A DNA stretch of 64,000 nucleotides, taken from positions 31,544,342 through 31,608,341 of the forward strand of contig NC_063256.1 of NCBI RefSeq assembly GCF_019578655.1. The letters are read 5' to 3'. Position 1 is the stretch's first letter, and every line of letters starts with the position of its first letter. This stretch comes from Ricinus communis (taxonomy: Eukaryota; Streptophyta; Magnoliopsida; Malpighiales; Euphorbiaceae). Below are positions 13,033 through 25,379 of the stretch, piece by piece. The position numbers and the translations under genes are program-made. Under the pieces are notes generated by a model that saw only the letters and a program-made list of their open reading frames with translations, was not told where the DNA came from and did not search any database.

Positions 13033-13437
13033 ATGAATCCAAAAGGTGTAGCCTTAATTATACCAAAAGGCGAAATGCTGCTAATGGCCAAGAGATTGGA
13101 CTTCAAGATCACAAACAACATAGTAGAATACAAAGCATATCTGTGTGGGATAGAAACGACCATGATGGTAGAAGCGAAGCAGCTGATGGTCTACGGGACT
13201 TCATATTGGTAATCTAACAAGGTAGTAAAGAATGGAAAATGAAGGAAGAGAGGTTGAAACCATATGTCAATTATCTCAAGACTTTAGTTTGCAATTTCTC
13301 TAAGTGTTCATTCATTCACTTATCTAGAGACAAGAACCAGATGGCGAATTTACTAGCCACTCTCTCATCTATGTAGGATAATCCTACATAGCTTTTAATG
13401 AAACTGCTAGTGATTATAAAATTTGGAATACCTTGTT
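13033..13437 (+). pseudogene. Tat-type gypsy RNase H fragment
   Basis: An isolated fossil: MNPKGVALIIPKGEML, then LDFKITNNIVEYKAYLCGIE, KQLMVYG, KEERLKPYVNYLKTL and HLSRDKNQMANLLATLSSM. The same series occurs in both Tat elements (plus strand 45470-45850, minus strand 51257-50920), so it derives from the RNase H region of that family. It contains stops and no flanking retroelement sequence is visible. Confidence 0.85.
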
Positions 13438-14361
13438 ACTTACTATTTATGACCCCAAGACAACATATTAAGTAATATAGAAGAAAATAATAATAATTAG
13501 TTAAAAATTAAATCCTACTAAATATAATAAAGTAAGTACTATTATGTGTGATTTGCCTTATTAACAAAAAGGACTTGTAATATTTTTCTATATTTCTATA
13601 CTGTACGAATAAGCTATTAATATTTTGATATTTGACAAACTAATATTCTTAGGTAGAAAGCATAAATAATACCATAACTATATCACTTGTATCTAATTGG
13701 TACTTCAACTTAATAATCATAAAAATGGTATCCTAAGTCACCATTTATGAATCAGGCGAAGGTACATTTATACTTTTCGACCATTTTATGTTGATGTGGT
13801 AGCCCGATTCTTTCTCTAACTTCCACGTGACCGCTGAACTGTACATAATTAATCCTTATAAGCCAAAAATCCTAATTCCTATATGCAATTATAATGTATG
13901 AGTTTAAGGTAGAGGAGATAAGAAAATACTCAACATCTAATTATAATTAGTTATATTTAAAAAAGAGTTAATGAGAGAATCCGGTTATCACATCATTACA
14001 TAATGACCAAAAAATATAACCTGATCCATTGTTAGTCAATTGTGGTATCAATTTTTATTATTATTGAGTTGAGATACCAGATGGATACAGTAGTAATAGT
14101 TATCGTACCTTTTATATATTTTACCCAATATTCTCATTTTTTATAATTTATGACGTCATATTGATTTTATAAAAGAAATTAATAACAATAGTATTTTACT
14201 AATTAGTTAAAAGTAAAATTATTGATAAAAAATTATTTTATAAACATAACTAGTGTAATATTAGCACTACATCATTATAAGTTAATAATGTTATAATGTT
14301 TGGTATTAAAAATAATTCTTCTTAATGTTAAAGTTAAAAAATTAGGTCCTGTATTTTTTAT

Positions 14362-14364
<3 letters not shown>

Positions 14365-14413
<49 letters not shown>
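14365..14413. repeat. (AT)n microsatellite
   Basis: About 49 bp of uninterrupted alternating A and T. It is probably length-polymorphic between individuals. Confidence 0.97.
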
Positions 14414-14416
<3 letters not shown>

Positions 14417-14738
14417 CTATTGACACTGGTTTGTAGAAGACCCATTGAGTTAAATATTTATTTTAAAAGAAAATATGAATATTCTATTATAAGATTAATA
14501 AGTAAATCTTAATATTAAAGATAAAAGATAAATATCGAACATCAAGAAATATATGCAAATAATGTTACTCCTAACAATTAACAATCGTATTGATATAGTA
14601 GTAGATTGTAGTTCTACAGAAAAAACACTTCACTCGGTGGCACTGAGCCACATATTGACTTTACAAGTGTCATTTAAGGAGCCCGATTGTTAGAATATCA
14701 TATTAAAACTCTTCTTTCTCTTCACTACTTTTATAAAA

Positions 14739-14832
14739 GGAGAGCTTAATACTCCTATAATTTAGGACCATAAAACTTCATAGAAGGAGAACTCAATACA
14801 TCCATAATAGAGGATCATAAAACTCCTCCAAA
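14739..14832. repeat. Two-copy 47-bp tandem repeat
   Basis: Copies 14739-14785 and 14786-14832 both start GGAGA and share CTCCTATAAT/CATCCATAAT, AGGA(C/T)CATAAAACT in the same phase. Confidence 0.75.
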
Positions 14833-15505
14833 GAAATAAATATTTATTGATGGGTAAAGTTCAAAAAGCTACTATGTGGTTTGACGCTTTTACGCTTGAA
14901 GGACAAAGATATTTTTGTGTCAAAGGAGTAATAAGTGTTTTTTTACCATTTTTAAAGTACATATTATGTTTTTATCATTTTTTTATATAATTTTATATGT
15001 ATTTGATCTAAACTATCACTAAATCAAGATTTTATAAATAATATGACATCTCATAATGCATCATGGAGTTCAAAAATATATTAAAATTTTATTTAACAAA
15101 TTATCTAATAAATTTTAATTAAAATAAAAAATATACGTGCTAATAATTTATTATGATCATAAAATATTTAGTCATATGCTGTGACTTAAAAGCCTTTGAT
15201 AATTCAAAAAAAAAAATGTATCATTCTAGGGATATTAATTTAAGTAGGAGCCTTTGATTCTACCGGAAGAATTATTTATATGGATCATTGAAACTGCATG
15301 CAAATTGTTGGGGCTGAGGGTTCAACTCGCTGACTATTTGAGATAGTTACACTAAAAAACAGTTAAAGTTGAAAATGAAATTTATGTCGTACAAATAATT
15401 CAAATCTATTTTAAGTATAGCTTATAAACCTTAATCTATTCATATAATGGAAATAATTAGTTATATTAATCAGAAATAATCCATCAAAATTAACTCTATT
15501 AATGA

Positions 15506-16756
15506 GGCTAAATTATCCTCACCATTCCTAAATTTTAGGGCAAAATAGCACTAAAGTCTCTAGACTTTAATTTGTAACGTTAAACCCTCTAAACTTCAAT
15601 TTTAGTATCACAAAAGGGCTTGTTGTTAATGTCTGTTAAACTATGTGATATAAAAATGATGTCGCAACCTATGTATTAAAAAATATTTATTTATAAATAA
15701 ATAAAAATAAATGTCATTTAAAATAGAACAAGTCAGCAACACGTGTCTCACTTATTTTTTTCCTCTCACTCCCTTTCCTTCTATCTCTCTCCTCTCGTTT
15801 TCTCATTCTCCTTCGTATATCTTCTTCCTCTTCTCTTCTTTATATTTTTAGAACCCTAACAAGATATAACACCTAAAATAGTAAGACAACTATCTCTATA
15901 GTATTACATACCATGATTTTTTTTGGGTTAATCAACCATTTTTAATAAAATAGAAAAAAATAAAATAAATAAAATTTACCTAAATTCATATTTTCCTAAA
16001 ATCAAAAAAACGAAGAGAAGCTGTTATTTTTGACATTTGATACATCCAGTATTATTGATCTTTACTCCCAAACTAAAATCCTACAAATAAAGGAGATGGG
16101 TTTCCACCTCTTGAATATCCATTATTAGTTGTTGCTCTCCACGACGCCGTTGCTGATTGAGAACATTGATGTTGTTAGTGAGGTGAAGTTGAAAATGTTG
16201 ACGTTGTTGGTTGCTGGGTGTTGCTAGTGCGGTGGTGACTGGTTGGAGCTTGCGGGTTATAACCGCAGTGATAAGGCGAGTAATTTTGGTTTTGTATAGA
16301 TTTGGTTATTGTTATTTTGATTTTGATTTTGATTTCAGTTATGGTGAAACTGCAGATTTTTATTTTGATTTTGATTTCGTATAGGATTTTAGTTAGGGGA
16401 CTCTTGATTCCGTAGTTCACAGGTTTTGATTTTGATTTTGATTTTGTGTGAAATTTGGTTTATTCAATTTGATTTTAGGTTATTTTGATTCTGATTTTAT
16501 TTATTTTTGGATGAGGAAGAATTAATAGGACATGTTGCTAACATGTCCTATTTAAATAAGGTGGATTTTTTCTGTAGAATCTTTTTTTACAAATGAGCTG
16601 ACACGTGATTTTTTCTTTAGATATTTAACAGAAGTTAACGGTAAGGAATTATTGATACTAAAATTAAGATTTAGCAGGTTTAGTGTTACAAATTGAAGTT
16701 CAGAGACTTTAATGATACTAACCTCAAAATCTAGTGATGGTGAAGGCAATTTAGCC
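15506..16756. mobile_element. MULE-type non-autonomous element (MITE-like) with ~130-bp TIRs
   Basis: Starts GGCTAAATT and ends AATTTAGCC. Flanks CTATTAATGA (15496-15505) and CTGTTAATGA (16757-16766) match at 9 of 10 positions, a target duplication of Mutator length. The inverted ends (15506-15635 and 16625-16756) share ACTAAAGTCTCT/ATTAAAGTCTCT, AATTTGTAAC(G/A)(T/C)TAAACC and AATTTTAGTATCA. The 1.25 kb body has no transposase. It contains a TTTTGA-rich simple repeat at about 16310-16480. Confidence 0.88.
16310..16480. repeat. TTTTGATT-rich simple repeat
   Basis: Imperfect runs of GATTTT in the body of the 15506-16756 element, with two denser blocks near 16315-16380 and 16425-16445. Confidence 0.75.
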
Positions 16757-16766
16757 CTGTTAATGA

Positions 16767-17470
16767 TAACCTTATATATTTAAAAGATCATTTACTAACC
16801 AAAATCAACTTTAGTGGTGATGACCTTGCCTGCTTTAAAACTCATTTGACTTAAAATATCAAATGATTTAGGCATAGGTCTTCGAATTGTTTTTTTTTAT
16901 CAATCTATATTTAGGACAATGGGCTTTTCTATTGGTTGGTATCAACAATGCCTCTAATATACTCAAATCTTGCAATCGAAAATTTAAAGGAGACTTATTC
17001 TTTTACAAGATAGAGATGGTAGCTAGATAAGTTTTTTTAGGCATCAATCGAACTATAATGAGAAGAATTCAGATAATTGTAAATGGATTTGGAATTATAT
17101 TGGTTTATAATTTTTATATCCGTTTCGGGTTTGAATTCAACCCTTTGAAAATACCCGTAATCTGAATTCGGTATCTGATATCCATTTATATAAATGGATT
17201 AAAATAAATAAATTTCTCTTTTTTTATATTCCTAATAGAGTTTGAACTTTAGACATTTGATAGAAAGAATAAAGTAATATATGTTAAACTGATATATATA
17301 AAAGCATGAAGGGAGGAGAAATTTTTAAATTGAATAAAATATCCTTAGAATTAATTAGTAATTACTTATCTTATCCTAAATCTATATGTAATTAATTTAA
17401 ATTTCTAATCCTAATAGAATTAATTAGCGATTAATCTAATTCAATCCTGATTCTATCATAATTTTATGTA
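16767..17470. other. Intergenic stretch
   Basis: No coding region seen. Around 17095-17190 there is text of the kind found in hAT MITE interiors (repeated CCG and GATATCC motifs), but no ends could be placed. Confidence 0.45.
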
Positions 17471-17690
17471 TTCTTAATCCTATAAGAAATTGATGAATTA
17501 GTACATCATATTATATACATATACCTATGATGGAATTCAAATAACTCAATACAATTTTTTTAAGAAATTAAAGATAAGAAGTCAGAAAAAAAGATATAAT
17601 ACTTTTAGTTTTTTGTTGATATATTAATTCATGTATTTATCATTATTATTATATTATACTAGTAAAATTATTGCATATGAATTACTTCAT
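17471..17690 (+). repeat. 216-bp direct repeat, copy A
   Basis: Begins TTCTTAATCCTATAAG and ends TTGCATATGAATTACTT. A second copy in the same orientation lies at 25380-25595. By eye about a dozen substitutions and a few 1-3 bp gaps separate them. Copy A abuts the 3' side of the LINE, copy B separates the LINE from the Athila-like element. Confidence 0.93.
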
Positions 17691-17930
17691 GTGGTCAATA
17701 TGTTTTTATATGCTAAACTAATTATCCATCAAAGTGTCCATATCTATATGAAATTGAGTTGTATTATCTTTTCTTGAGCCAAATGGAAGATTTATTAATA
17801 AATGGCTTAATTACAAGGAAATATTACCTCATTAAAAAACCTTGTCATATAAAACCTAGAAGGAAAAACCATAACAAGGAAAAAGAGTGTAATTAAGATC
17901 AGGAAGCTTGCCACAAATACAAATTAAAAC

Positions 17931-18394
17931 TCATAAATCATGAACAAGAAGGTCATGAAGCCCTAAGAGGACCTCATCCTCCAACCAGACAAGCTTACTG
18001 CCAACGCTAGTTGTAAAACGGGCAATGGAGTGAGCCACCATATTGTTAGTCTGTGGTGCAAAAGCAAAACTGAATAATAGCTCTAGATTCATCCAATGGT
18101 TAATAAATGTCGTAGCTCTTTGCGAATCAGATTCCACCAAAATGCTAAACAAACCACATTTAGCAGCCAAGGAAAAGCTTTGCTGAATTGCTTCCAAATT
18201 CATCAAGAACCATTGTTTGCTCATAATTAATAGGGAAAGTATCAACCACCATATAAGCACCCAACTTCATTTCAAACTACCACTCCCAGACCACAAACCT
18301 CCCAATCCAAATCAAAAGCTGCATTAACATTTAACTTCAGCAGCCCAACGATAGGAGTCGTCCAGTGGCAGCTAGGCACTAGCCTATGATGCAT
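17931..18394 (-). pseudogene. LINE ORF2, RNase H domain
   Basis: Reads CHWTTPIVGLLKLNVNAAFD then GLGVVV, followed after a frame change by EAIQQSFSLAAKCGLFSILV, ESDSQ and NNMVAHSIARF. These are the conserved blocks of the reverse-transcriptase-like RNase H (RVT_3 type) at the end of plant LINE ORF2, including the acidic residues in DAAFD-like NAAFD, EA and ESDS. The first Asp is replaced by Asn. Confidence 0.85.
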
Positions 18395-18774
18395 TAAGAT
18401 TAGTAATATTATCTGCGAACGTATTGAGCAATATATTAGGAAAGTAAAGATTGTAAATACGGGTATCATACTTCAAGTAGGCGATGGCATTGCTCGTATT
18501 TATGGTCTTGATAAAGTAATGGCAAGTGAATTAGTAGAATTTGAAGAGGGTACAATAGGCATTGCTCTGAATTTGGAATTAAATAATGTCGGTGTCATTT
18601 TAATGGGTGATGGTTTAATGATACAGAGGAAAGTTTCGTAAATGCAACGAAAAGGATTGCTCAAATACCGGTGAATGAGGCTTATTTGGATCGTGTTATA
18701 AATGCCCTGGCTAAACCTATTGATGATCAATGTGAGATTTTAGCTTTTGAATCTCGATTAATTAAATCTCCCGA
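18395..18774 (+). pseudogene. atpA: Nuclear copy of chloroplast atpA fragment (NUPT)
   Basis: Translating the plus strand gives [70 protein letters not shown] and, after a frame break near 18628, [20 protein letters not shown]. This is the N-terminal part (about residues 10-135) of the CF1 ATP synthase alpha subunit encoded by plastid atpA. Differences from the well-conserved plastid sequence, including a small deletion and a stop, show it is an old, dead nuclear insertion. It interrupts the LINE between its zf-RVT and RNase H domains. Confidence 0.95.
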
Positions 18775-20338
18775 ACAATAGCAACATGCGTTTGGAAAAA
18801 TTCTCATAAAAGGAGAAAGCCCACTCATATGTTAAATGAGAAGCCATAGTACGCTTACCATACATGAGTCCATTATGTGAATTCCAGGCTTGCCATGCGC
18901 AAAGCAAAAACCTTTCTAATTCTGTCTGCTCAAAACCACAAAGTGGACATGTTGCTTGTGTGGGGACATGATGAGCTAACAAGTAAATAGAAGTTAGTAG
19001 CAAATTTAGATAAGCCTAGAGGTGAAGATACGTATCTTAGGAGGTAAGGACATGAGACCATAATATTTTTCCACCAATCATCCATATTATCCGAAGATGA
19101 TGCTTTGTGTAGAATAGTGAGAGAGTAAGCGCGCCATATATGCACTCTTTGCAAAATAGAATCCCTTTAAATCAAGATGCCAACATGGAAAGTCGGGCAT
19201 GAGGAAATGAGGATGGGGAATCACAAGAATAATTGCAACATAAGCATGGAAATGATCCATGATAAAATTTGTATTCCAACCTCATAAGGTAATAAAAGCA
19301 AAGACAATAAGGAATTATTAGGTAGGGATTAAGACGAACTTACCTGGAAACCATAAGGCATATGAAGCCAACTATCCTTATAAACTCGGGTGTTAATCCT
19401 ATCTCCTATTCGCCATCATTCTTGAAGAGCTCTCTACTCCATAAGCTACTTCACCAAATAAAGGTGGTATTCAAACTAAAAGGGGCCTCAAGAACACTTC
19501 CTGTTGGAAAATATTTACCCTTAAAAACACAAGTCACCAACGATTTAGGGCGAGTGATGAACCTCCAAAGTTGTTTCCTAAGCAAAGCTTAACTAAATAG
19601 TCTCAAGTCATGAAATCCCATACTGCCTATTGATTTTGGCTTGCATAAAAAATCCTAAGACTTCCAATGCATACGATTGCTAGACTTACTGCTACCACGC
19701 TAAAAATTAGCACATGTTCGTGCAATATCATCCAAAATGGAGAAAGGCAATCTGAAAGAAGACATCATATAAATTAGGGTGGACTGTGTAATTACTTTAA
19801 TCAATTTCTCTTTACCACCTATTGAGAAGGTTCTCTTATTCCATCGATAAAGTTACTTTGTCTCTTTAATAAGAAAACTAGTGTTTCTTATTATGAAGAG
19901 AGAAAGTTGGTAAACCCAAGTATAGATTATGCCTCTACACTACATATACTCTAAAAAGATGTTTTACAACTATAATAATAGTAGCTTAAGTATTAGGACT
20001 AAATGAAAGTGCAAACTTCTTATAATTTATTACCTCCCCAAAAGTAGTTTCATAAAGATTCATATACCTTTTCAGATTAGCACACTTAGGAATATTTGCC
20101 CTGTAGAAAATAAGACTATCATTTGCAAAAAATAAGTGTGACATGATAGGGCTAGCTCGAGCTATGCTCACTCTATGGATCTCACCCATCAAAACGACAT
20201 GTGAGATTAGGGACGATAAACCCTAAGCACAAAAAATAAAAAGGTATAGAGATAGGGATCCCCCTGTCGAATACCTCTACCAAGAATAATACAACTCAAA
20301 ATTTCCCTATTAATGAGAAAAGAATAAGTAATAGTCTC
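18775..20338 (-). pseudogene. LINE ORF2, C-terminal RT and zinc-finger part
   Basis: From the right: ITYSFLINREILSCIILGRG then IRQGDP, SHLFFANDSLIFYRANIPKC (19986-20192), INYKKFALSFSPNT, and at 18758-19003 AHHVPTQATCPLCGFEQTEL, the zf-RVT cysteine pattern. The RT catalytic box normally FADD reads FAND at 20118-20129, so a catalytic Asp is lost. The left end is cut by the atpA fragment, the right end by the solo LTR. Confidence 0.87.
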
Positions 20339-22854
20339 TATCAGCACCCATTTTTTGGATCTAGATATCGAGGGAATTACAGAAAACCCGATAATGAAAG
20401 TTATTATCTTTCTCGAGCCTCAAGAGGTTGAGGACGGGCAAATCCTAGTTAGGATTGAAAATTATTGGACCAAAATTGCTTTCATAGAATCATTTTGGAC
20501 TTAATTAGTAGAAAAATCAAGTTTAAAGGGTGAAGCAACATTTTTTTACAAGTTTAGGGACTAAAATGTAAAATTTCTTAGAATTTTTCTTTAACCCTTA
20601 AGCCAATCGGCTCTGCATACAGTTCACTTGGTTGTGCACAAAGCTGATCGGCTTAGCATAGAGCCAAATCAGCTTTGTGCATAGCAGATCCGCTTTACAC
20701 AATGCAGATTGGCTTATTTCCCAATTTTGACGTTGTTTTACATATATTTTCACTTAAAAAGGCTAAAATTAATAAAAGAAGATTCTAAAAAGAATATTTG
20801 GTAATAATTATTGGATTTTATGGATAACTATTTGAATTTAATTTAATTTTAAATAAATATTCATTTAACTGAATATCTGATAAAACTAAGGGTTTTAATT
20901 CATTATTGATATTTATCTAATACATCTAGGGTTTTCTAAAAACCTACCTCTACAAATAGAAAAGACTGACCTAGGTTTAGGATTGGCTACATCGATCGGA
21001 GGCCATTAGCTACTATAACTAAAAAAACCTATGTTCATTTAAGTAAAGAGGATTTTTGGCAACTGGAAGGAGAAGTCACTAAGAAAGAACAAGATTATGA
21101 GAGTTTTTTTTATTTGAACGAAAAAAAGTTTTTTTTCTTAAGCCCAAAAGAACATTGAATTCTCATCCAATCTTCGATTCAACCACCTCATCATCTCTAG
21201 AGACTTGCATATCAATAAACTACGGTGACAACCTGTGGGATCTAAAGTCCATCATCTTCTTTCCTTTTCTTTAATTTTATAATTTTAGAAATATGTTAGG
21301 ATTGATTTCAAAATATTTTATATAATCAAGTCTATATTTTTTTATAGTTTTGTATATTTCTATAATGTTTATACATGCTGGGTTTTGAATATGATAATAT
21401 GAACATTATGTTGGGTTTTGAATTCGAGAAGATATTTTCTATTGGGTTCTGAATCTGATGATTGAAAAAATTAGGGTGATATGTTAGATTTATTTTTAAT
21501 TATGTGATCATATCAAATTTTTAGGGTTGCATGATTGAAATCTAAGATTTTCCATGTGAAGTTTTATTTGCCTTCCATTAGTTTTTTTTTTTGTTTTCTA
21601 AGGTTCAATATTATTTTTATGATTTCTGGCTTAATTTGATTTGTTTTGTTATGATTATTGCTTCATTTTTTGAGTTTTAATCGATTTCTTTATCTTTTGT
21701 GCATGTGAAATCGACTTCTGGGTAAGGAGAATCGAGAAAAAATGCAAAATCAACTGTGACCAAGCCCTAGTACCGAGCAGCTCTGTGTAGTGTTGATTCG
21801 GCTCTACACCAATTTTGGCACTATTTTCAGATTCTTATGCAATTTTTGGAAAGTTTTATATACTGTAACTTAGTTTATGCATTTGTCTTTTGATTTTTAG
21901 TTGTACGAGGATTGTAATAGCTAGATTTAATTTTTTTGCACTTTATTTTTGCTTTATTTTCAATCTATGCCAAATATCTGCTATTTGATTGCCTCATTAA
22001 AATTGGATATATAGACATTAAGCCTTAAAATTGGATTTGACATAAAAATTATAATCCGTTAGGTTAATAAGATGGTAAATTGGGCTGAAACTAATATCCA
22101 TATAGACTTAGTGGGCTGTTGCCATGCTTTTAATTAACTAATGAATCACATTAGAATAAGATCATCCAAGTGGACCTAAACATAAAAGTAGTATGTTTAG
22201 GTTAAAAGGCTAGTAGTCAAAGCATAACTTATAATTAGACCTGGCATGAAAATTGTAGTTCGTTCGATTAATAAGATAGTAAATTGGGCTGAAACTAAAA
22301 TCTACATAGACTTAGTAGGTTTTCGTCATTCTTTTAACTAACTAATGGATCACATTAGAATAAGATCATCTAATTGGGTCTAAATATCAAAAGTAGTCCA
22401 TTTAGGTTCAAGGGCTAGTAGTCAAAGCATAATTTATAATTTAGATAAGCCTTGTACATAATTAATTAGTTAAATAGGCTAACAAATCAAATTATGGACT
22501 GGGCTTAATAGAAATGGGCTAGACTTAAGAGAACCTCACATGCTATAATGGATGCTTGTAAAATATAAATTGCCACATTTATAGGGAATAACCCATTAAA
22601 CAATAAAATTAAAGATTAAGATATACAAATAAGGAAGTAGGCTTCCGAATCCATTTCTAAATGTGGCAAAACTTCCTTATGGAATCTAGTACGCCACTCA
22701 ATTGGTAAAAGTGTCTTAAAAAATTATCTGGGTGGCGACTCCATCTACGCACTAGTATTTGTGATTAGTTAGCGTGTTCCTATTAGGTTAAAAAGCCTTA
22801 CAGTGCTGTAGTCGCTAGAGACACTTGGGTGTGCACTCGAAATCGCCGCCCACA
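20339..22854 (+). mobile_element. Solo LTR of the Tat-type gypsy family, nested in the LINE
   Basis: Begins TATCAGCACCC..GATCTAGATATCGAGG and ends GAAATCGCCGCCCACA. The same ends occur in the LTRs at 33330-37771 (plus) and 51879-54771 (minus), where the first bases are TATCAGC and TGTTAGC. No internal domain or primer site follows. The LINE protein breaks at SSKL on one side and resumes at ITYSFLIN on the other, so part of the RT palm is missing: the insertion was accompanied by a deletion, and no 5-bp duplication is seen. Its start TA for TG looks like a G-to-A change. Confidence 0.88.
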
Positions 22855-22861
22855 ATAGCTT

Positions 22862-23536
22862 AGACGAGATGAAATCCTTATGTCCACCTTTGTGATTTTG
22901 GATCCAATGAATACATTCATAACCTAAGAGCACATTATCCATTATTAGCTTGCCAAGAATGAAAGCACATTGAGAATTATTAAATATTTGACTAAGAATG
23001 CTTCTTAACCAATAGCTCTGGTAACAATCTTGAAAATGACATTGCAACTAATTAGCCTGAAATCCTTTAGAGTCTGAGGGTTAGTAACTTTTCGGATTAG
23101 AGTGACTAGAGTACTATTCCACTGAGGCATATCACCTGCAAAATTGAGAAGCATAAGGCATTCCTTCGTAACATCTTCACCCACGATATGATAGTATTTC
23201 TGATAAAATAAAGAGAAACCATCAAGCCCAAGCGCTTTTGATGGATGCACATCAAAAAATGCTTTTCTGATATCATGTAGCGAAAAAGGCGCAATCAACA
23301 CATTATTCATAGAATCTAAAACCCCCTTAGCAACACAAGAGAGGACCTAAACAATAATAGTGTCATTCGAAGCAAAAGAAGCAAAACGATTCTTAAAATA
23401 ACCTTCAATTGCAATCTCAATGCCCTATCTAGAGAAACGTCGAGTGCTAGTACTATCCTAAATACCCGTAATATGATTAAATTTCGTCCTTGGTTAGCTT
23501 GAGAATGGATGAACCTAAAGCTTTTGCCCCATGACT
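22862..23536 (-). pseudogene. LINE ORF2, RT finger/palm part
   Basis: Contains IRKAFFDVHPSKALGLDGFS, FYQKYYHIVGEDVTKECLML, LVTLIRKVTNPQTLKDFRLI, SCNVIFKIV and CAFILGKLIMDNVLLGYECI, all standard blocks of L1 reverse transcriptase. It ends abruptly at the solo LTR on the left and at the MITE on the right. Confidence 0.9.
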
Positions 23537-24464
23537 GGTTAAAGTGTCAATTTGCCTCTTGAACTTGGAGTCAATAGGCAATTAGCCCATATTTTAATTT
23601 TCTAGCCAATTTACCCAACAACTTGGTAAAAGTGGTCAATTTACCCATTCAAAAGATTTAACCAATGCAGAAAATCCAATTTGGTCCTTCAACTTCATAC
23701 TAAATATCAAATTTTATAAAAATAATTTTCTATTGACTTAGAATAAAATTAAATAATTTTATTTTAATGTAATTTACTCTTATTATCTAATAAGATAATG
23801 AAATAATTTTTTAATTAACAATATCAAACTAAATAATATTACCAAGCTCATATAAGATTATACTTTTATTTAATTTAATATTTCCAAAGCTTATTTGAAA
23901 TATTTTCATTAATTTTTTAAATTATTTATATAATTTTTATAAATATTATGAATTATCATAATTGATAGTTATTAATAAAAAATACTATCAAAGAAATATC
24001 TAAAATAAAGAATAGAGTCACATATTATATAAAATTTATGACTTATATAAAAGAATATAAAATATTACCGCAATATATTTTAACTACAACAAGAATTTAA
24101 GAGATGCAACTTTTAGTTGAAGTTAATTTAAAACTTTTAATTAAAGATATTATCTAATTATTTTTATTAAATTATATTATTAAATCGAGATAGCCGAGGA
24201 GCGGGTCATTAGTTTTTTTTCTTGTTCTTGAATTGATTTTATATTAAAATTGATAATTTTTTTTAACTCAATGAAAATCCATTTTATATAATTTGACATT
24301 TAGTATACAGTTTAAGGACCAAAATAAAATTTTTGCATTGAGCAAGTCCTTTGATTGGGTCAAATTGACCACTTTTAGAAATTACTATGTAAATTGACCA
24401 GAAATTAAATCTGAGCTAATTGCCCATTGGTTCCAAGTTCAAGGGGCAAATTGGCATTTTAGCC
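23537..24464. mobile_element. MULE-like MITE nested in the LINE
   Basis: Left end GGTTAAAGTGTCAATTTGCC and the complement of the right end GGCTAAAATGCCAATTTGCC match, and the similarity runs on for about 52 bp (CTTGAACTTGG, CAAT(A/G)GGCAATTAGC). The flanks CCCATGACT and CGCATGAGC agree at 6 of 9 positions, a possible degraded 9-bp duplication. The body is AT-rich and non-coding. Confidence 0.82.
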
Positions 24465-24483
24465 CGCATGAGCCAACTAAGAA

Positions 24484-25379
24484 ACTTTAGAATGTTGCTT
24501 TCAGTCAATTTCATCTTTATTCAGGATCTTTTCCAATGGGCATTCCAATTGATAAACCCATCGCATATCCTTATTATTATAAGAGTATGATTTTAAATGC
24601 TCAATATTCCAGCGCACCCTAAAAATCTCTAAAGGAAGTTGTTTATACTTATTGAAACCTCATAATGAAAGAGCAACTTAGTAAGACGTAATAGAATCCT
24701 GTATCGAACCTAAACCATTATCCTTTCTTCATAGCCAGGCCTCCTCAACAATCTTAACACAATCTTCCTCCGCCATCCATATCTTCTTAAAGTGGAATTT
24801 GCCTTTAGGGTTTCTTACAAAAGGAAAGCATCCTCTAGTTTGAGGACCCTACAAAGTCATCTAAATTGCCCTATGGTCAGAATGATAAAACCCAAAGTAA
24901 TAGCAACTGTATAAGGAAATAGAATTAATCATCTCGTAGTAGAAAGGAACCTATCCAAATGCCATTTAATCAAATTTAAATGAAAAAGTTGATCGAGCCA
25001 AGTAAATTTGTCTCCTCTAGGATCAACTTCCCTAAAGTAGTAATCCTCAATTACGCCATGAAGATTTTGCATATTATTAAAGCTCTTAGATCTTCCCCTA
25101 ACTTTCTCATGATCATATAGAATTTCATTAAAAATTTACCTCCAACAAGCCATGGGAAAGATAACAACCCACATTGAATCAAATCCGAAGAAAAGTGATG
25201 AATGGTAGAGTTAGGATTACCATACATGTGAGTGAACTCCAATTACTACCATTACCATGAATTAGGGCATCAATATGACCAAATGAAAATGACTTGATGA
25301 CAACGTCCAACAGTTCCTTTTAGAAAAGGATCAGTCCTCCACTAACACCCGAACTATTCAGCATAAACATATTATCAAT
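24484..25379 (-). pseudogene. LINE ORF2, endonuclease domain and linker
   Basis: The minus strand gives NSSGVSGGLILF, a stop, then GHIDALIHGN, YGNPNSTIHHFSSDLIQCGL and LSFPWLVGGKFLMKF, followed after a frame change by the LDRFLS-type end. These correspond to the exonuclease-endonuclease-phosphatase fold of LINE ORF2 (SGGL, YGxP, WLVGGDFN). The usual GGDFN Asp is lost in GGKF. The first third of the domain, before SGGL, is absent. Confidence 0.87.

Larger units (their letters stand above)
13438..15495. other. AT-rich intergenic stretch with simple repeats
   Basis: No gene is recognisable. The stretch holds an AT microsatellite (14365-14413) and a 47-bp tandem duplication (14739-14832), listed separately. 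Confidence 0.6.

Noticed and set aside
16175..16420. Minus-strand open frame rich in KIKI
   Set aside because: Product of the TTTTGA simple repeat in the MULE-type MITE.
18500..18730. Minus-strand open frame of 76 codons
   Set aside because: Antisense to the plastid atpA fragment.
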